A DNA stretch of 7,622 bases from Gemmatimonas sp. UBA2094 (GTDB lineage: Bacteria; Gemmatimonadota; Gemmatimonadetes; Gemmatimonadales; Gemmatimonadaceae). Below, one piece after another: positions 6,519 through 7,622 of this stretch. Below the pieces are notes generated by a model, which saw only the letters and a list, made by a program, of their open reading frames with translations, had not been told where the DNA came from and did not search any database. Position 1 is the stretch's first letter; each line of letters opens with the position of its first letter. The stretch spans positions 2,052 through 9,673 of the forward strand of contig DCZC01000226.1 of the NCBI GenBank assembly GCA_002331565.1. The letters are read 5' to 3'. A program made the translations under genes and the position numbers.

Positions 6519-7622
6519 GGGATGATCACCACCGGATTGAAGATGCTGGTGATGCTGGTGATGTCGGTGAGGTCGCCCTGCAGCAGCTGGTTGAGCGTGA
6601 TGACCACCTGGTTGCCCTGCCCACGCTGATTCACCTGCGCGCGGATGCGCACGAGTTGCACGGGGCCGGACACCGGCGTGGCGCTGGCCCAGGTCACGCG
6701 GAGCGATTGCTGCGCGTCCACCTGCTGCACCACCACGTCGTTGCGGAGGGCGGCGAACGACGTGGCATTGAACGGAGAGAACACCCCCGCGCGGTTGCCG
6801 GGCCAGGTGATTTCGAGGTCGGCGGCGGTGAGCGACCGCCCGTCGCGCGGCACGATTTCGAAAGTGAGGGAAAAGGTGTCCGTGCGCACGCGATAGCTGG
6901 GCAGCGTGGCGCGGACGATGGGGCCGGTGCCGCTCTTGGGCACGAACACGAGCACCGAGTCGGCCACTCCCGATCGGGTTGCCTGGGCCACCACGAACGT
7001 GCGGCCCGGCGCAGCGCCGGTGATGCGGCCGGTGGCGGCCACACCGGCCACGCTCGCATCGCGCGCGAACCATTGCACGCCGGCGGTCGTCATGGACTGC
7101 CCCTGCGCATCGCGCGCCAGCAGATACGGCGTGAGCGCCGACGTGGTGGTGGCCAGCTCGATGTTACGCTCGGTGGTGTCCGCTGCACTCTTCGCGGTGA
7201 GAATGCTGGCCGGCTGCGGCGAGGTGTCGGGCGGCGTCACGGTGAGTGTGCGCGACACGATGCCCGTGAGGCCGTCGGCACCGAAGCGTACCGTGCGGCT
7301 GCCGAGTCCACTCGTGAATTGCAGTCCGCCGAAGAGTGCCCGTCCCAGAGAGTCAGTGTTGGCGGCGGCGTTCTGCAGCACGGCCCCGTCGCTGGTGGCC
7401 CGCACCGTCACCCCCCGTTCCTCGGACAGATTACCGAAGTCGTCCACGAGACGCACCAGCGGACCGGGAAAGAGCAGACTGCCCAGTGCCACGCTCGAGG
7501 GCAGGTCACGATCGATCACGATGCGCACCGGTGCCCCACCGGCGAGCGTGAAGTTCGTGGTCACCGGCGTCGCGATGGAATCGGCGGTGAGGGTGAGGGT
7601 GCGAGTACCCGCCGTACCGCTT
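6515..7622 (-). CDS. Bacterial Ig-like protein with C-terminal cohesin-like domain (5' end beyond window)
   Basis: The frame is open to the right edge, so the N-terminus is missing; 368 residues are visible. The GTG at 7564 is only an internal Val codon, since the upstream codons (SGTAGTRTLTLTAD...) continue an Ig-like strand pattern. Fragment residues about 28-130 look like a Big_1/invasin-type domain (PLVRLVDDFGNLSEERGVTVRATSDG, then TVRFGADGLTGIVSRTLTV). Residues about 139-228 look like a second, Big_2-type domain (PYLLARDAQGQ, VQWFARDASVAGV, GRITGAAPGRTFVVAQ). Residues about 231-356 resemble a cohesin: FSLTFEIVPRDGRSLTAADLEITW, SLRVTWASA, GPVQLVRIRAQV, NQVVITLNQLLQGDL. It ends in TGA 6517-6515, overlapping the next start. 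It may be a surface stalk presenting a dockerin receptor. The Ig calls are firm, the cohesin call moderate. The secretion signal lies outside the window. Confidence 0.85.
   Translation of the reverse strand, partial: SGTAGTRTLTLTADSIATPVTTNFTLAGGAPVRIVIDRDLPSSVALGSLLFPGPLVRLVDDFGNLSEERGVTVRATSDGAVLQNAAANTDSLGRALFGGLQFTSGLGSRTVRFGADGLTGIVSRTLTVTPPDTSPQPASILTAKSAADTTERNIELATTTSALTPYLLARDAQGQSMTTAGVQWFARDASVAGVAATGRITGAAPGRTFVVAQATRSGVADSVLVFVPKSGTGPIVRATLPSYRVRTDTFSLTFEIVPRDGRSLTAADLEITWPGNRAGVFSPFNATSFAALRNDVVVQQVDAQQSLRVTWASATPVSGPVQLVRIRAQVNQRGQGNQVVITLNQLLQGDLTDITSITSIFNPVVIIP
6542..6568 (-). repeat. 9-bp short tandem repeat at the 3' end of the Ig/cohesin-like gene
   Basis: On the plus strand GATGCTGGT occurs twice (6542-6550, 6551-6559), followed by a variant GATGTCGGT (6560-6568). 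In the gene, read on the minus strand, this encodes the tripeptide series TDI-TSI-TSI just before the C-terminus. Confidence 0.7.

Noticed and set aside
6519..7073. An N-terminal extension of the 166-residue lipoprotein
   Set aside because: It is Arg/His/Gly-rich, overlaps the Ig/cohesin-like gene out of frame, and lacks any signal or domain; the lipobox needs the start near 6518.

Overview
The window is a high-GC, gene-dense stretch of a diderm (Gram-negative type) bacterium. A TonB-dependent outer-membrane receptor and several lipoproteins with clear lipoboxes show the envelope type. The GC bias, the Asp-box propeller with a dockerin, and the Ig-like proteins are the style of Gemmatimonadota. 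That phylum assignment is inference and no marker gene here proves it.

Left part, plus strand. Positions 1-867 hold the C-terminal part of a MoxR/magnesium-chelatase-type AAA+ ATPase whose Walker A and B motifs lie before the window. After a 79-bp spacer with a weak hairpin and a GTTAA direct repeat comes a complete 699-residue TonB-dependent receptor (947-3046) with signal peptide, plug and barrel.

Middle. Only 90 bp separate the receptor from a convergent gene cluster. This spacer is largely filled by five imperfect copies of a 15-bp repeat (3058-3132).

Right part, minus strand, read from the right edge leftwards. Four genes are joined by three successive stop/start overlaps and are very probably one translationally coupled operon: (a) a 5'-truncated protein with bacterial Ig-like domains and a C-terminal cohesin-like domain; (b) a 166-residue lipoprotein whose single domain also resembles a cohesin; (c) a 136-residue IPT/TIG lipoprotein; (d) an 824-residue secreted Asp-box beta-propeller protein ending in a type I dockerin. 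One real start needs care: the reading frame of (d) stays open far upstream of its true start and overlaps gene (c), but the signal peptide, a ribosome binding site and the ATGA overlap place the start at 5611.

The most interesting reading is that the operon encodes a small surface-assembly system. Cohesin-like, lipid-anchored or Ig-stalk proteins could hold a dockerin-bearing propeller at the outer membrane, outside any classical cellulosome. The dockerin call is strong. The cohesin-like calls rest on sequence pattern only and need a profile or structure search. No RNA genes, CRISPR arrays or insertion sequences were seen, and no gene-free stretch exceeds 300 bases.
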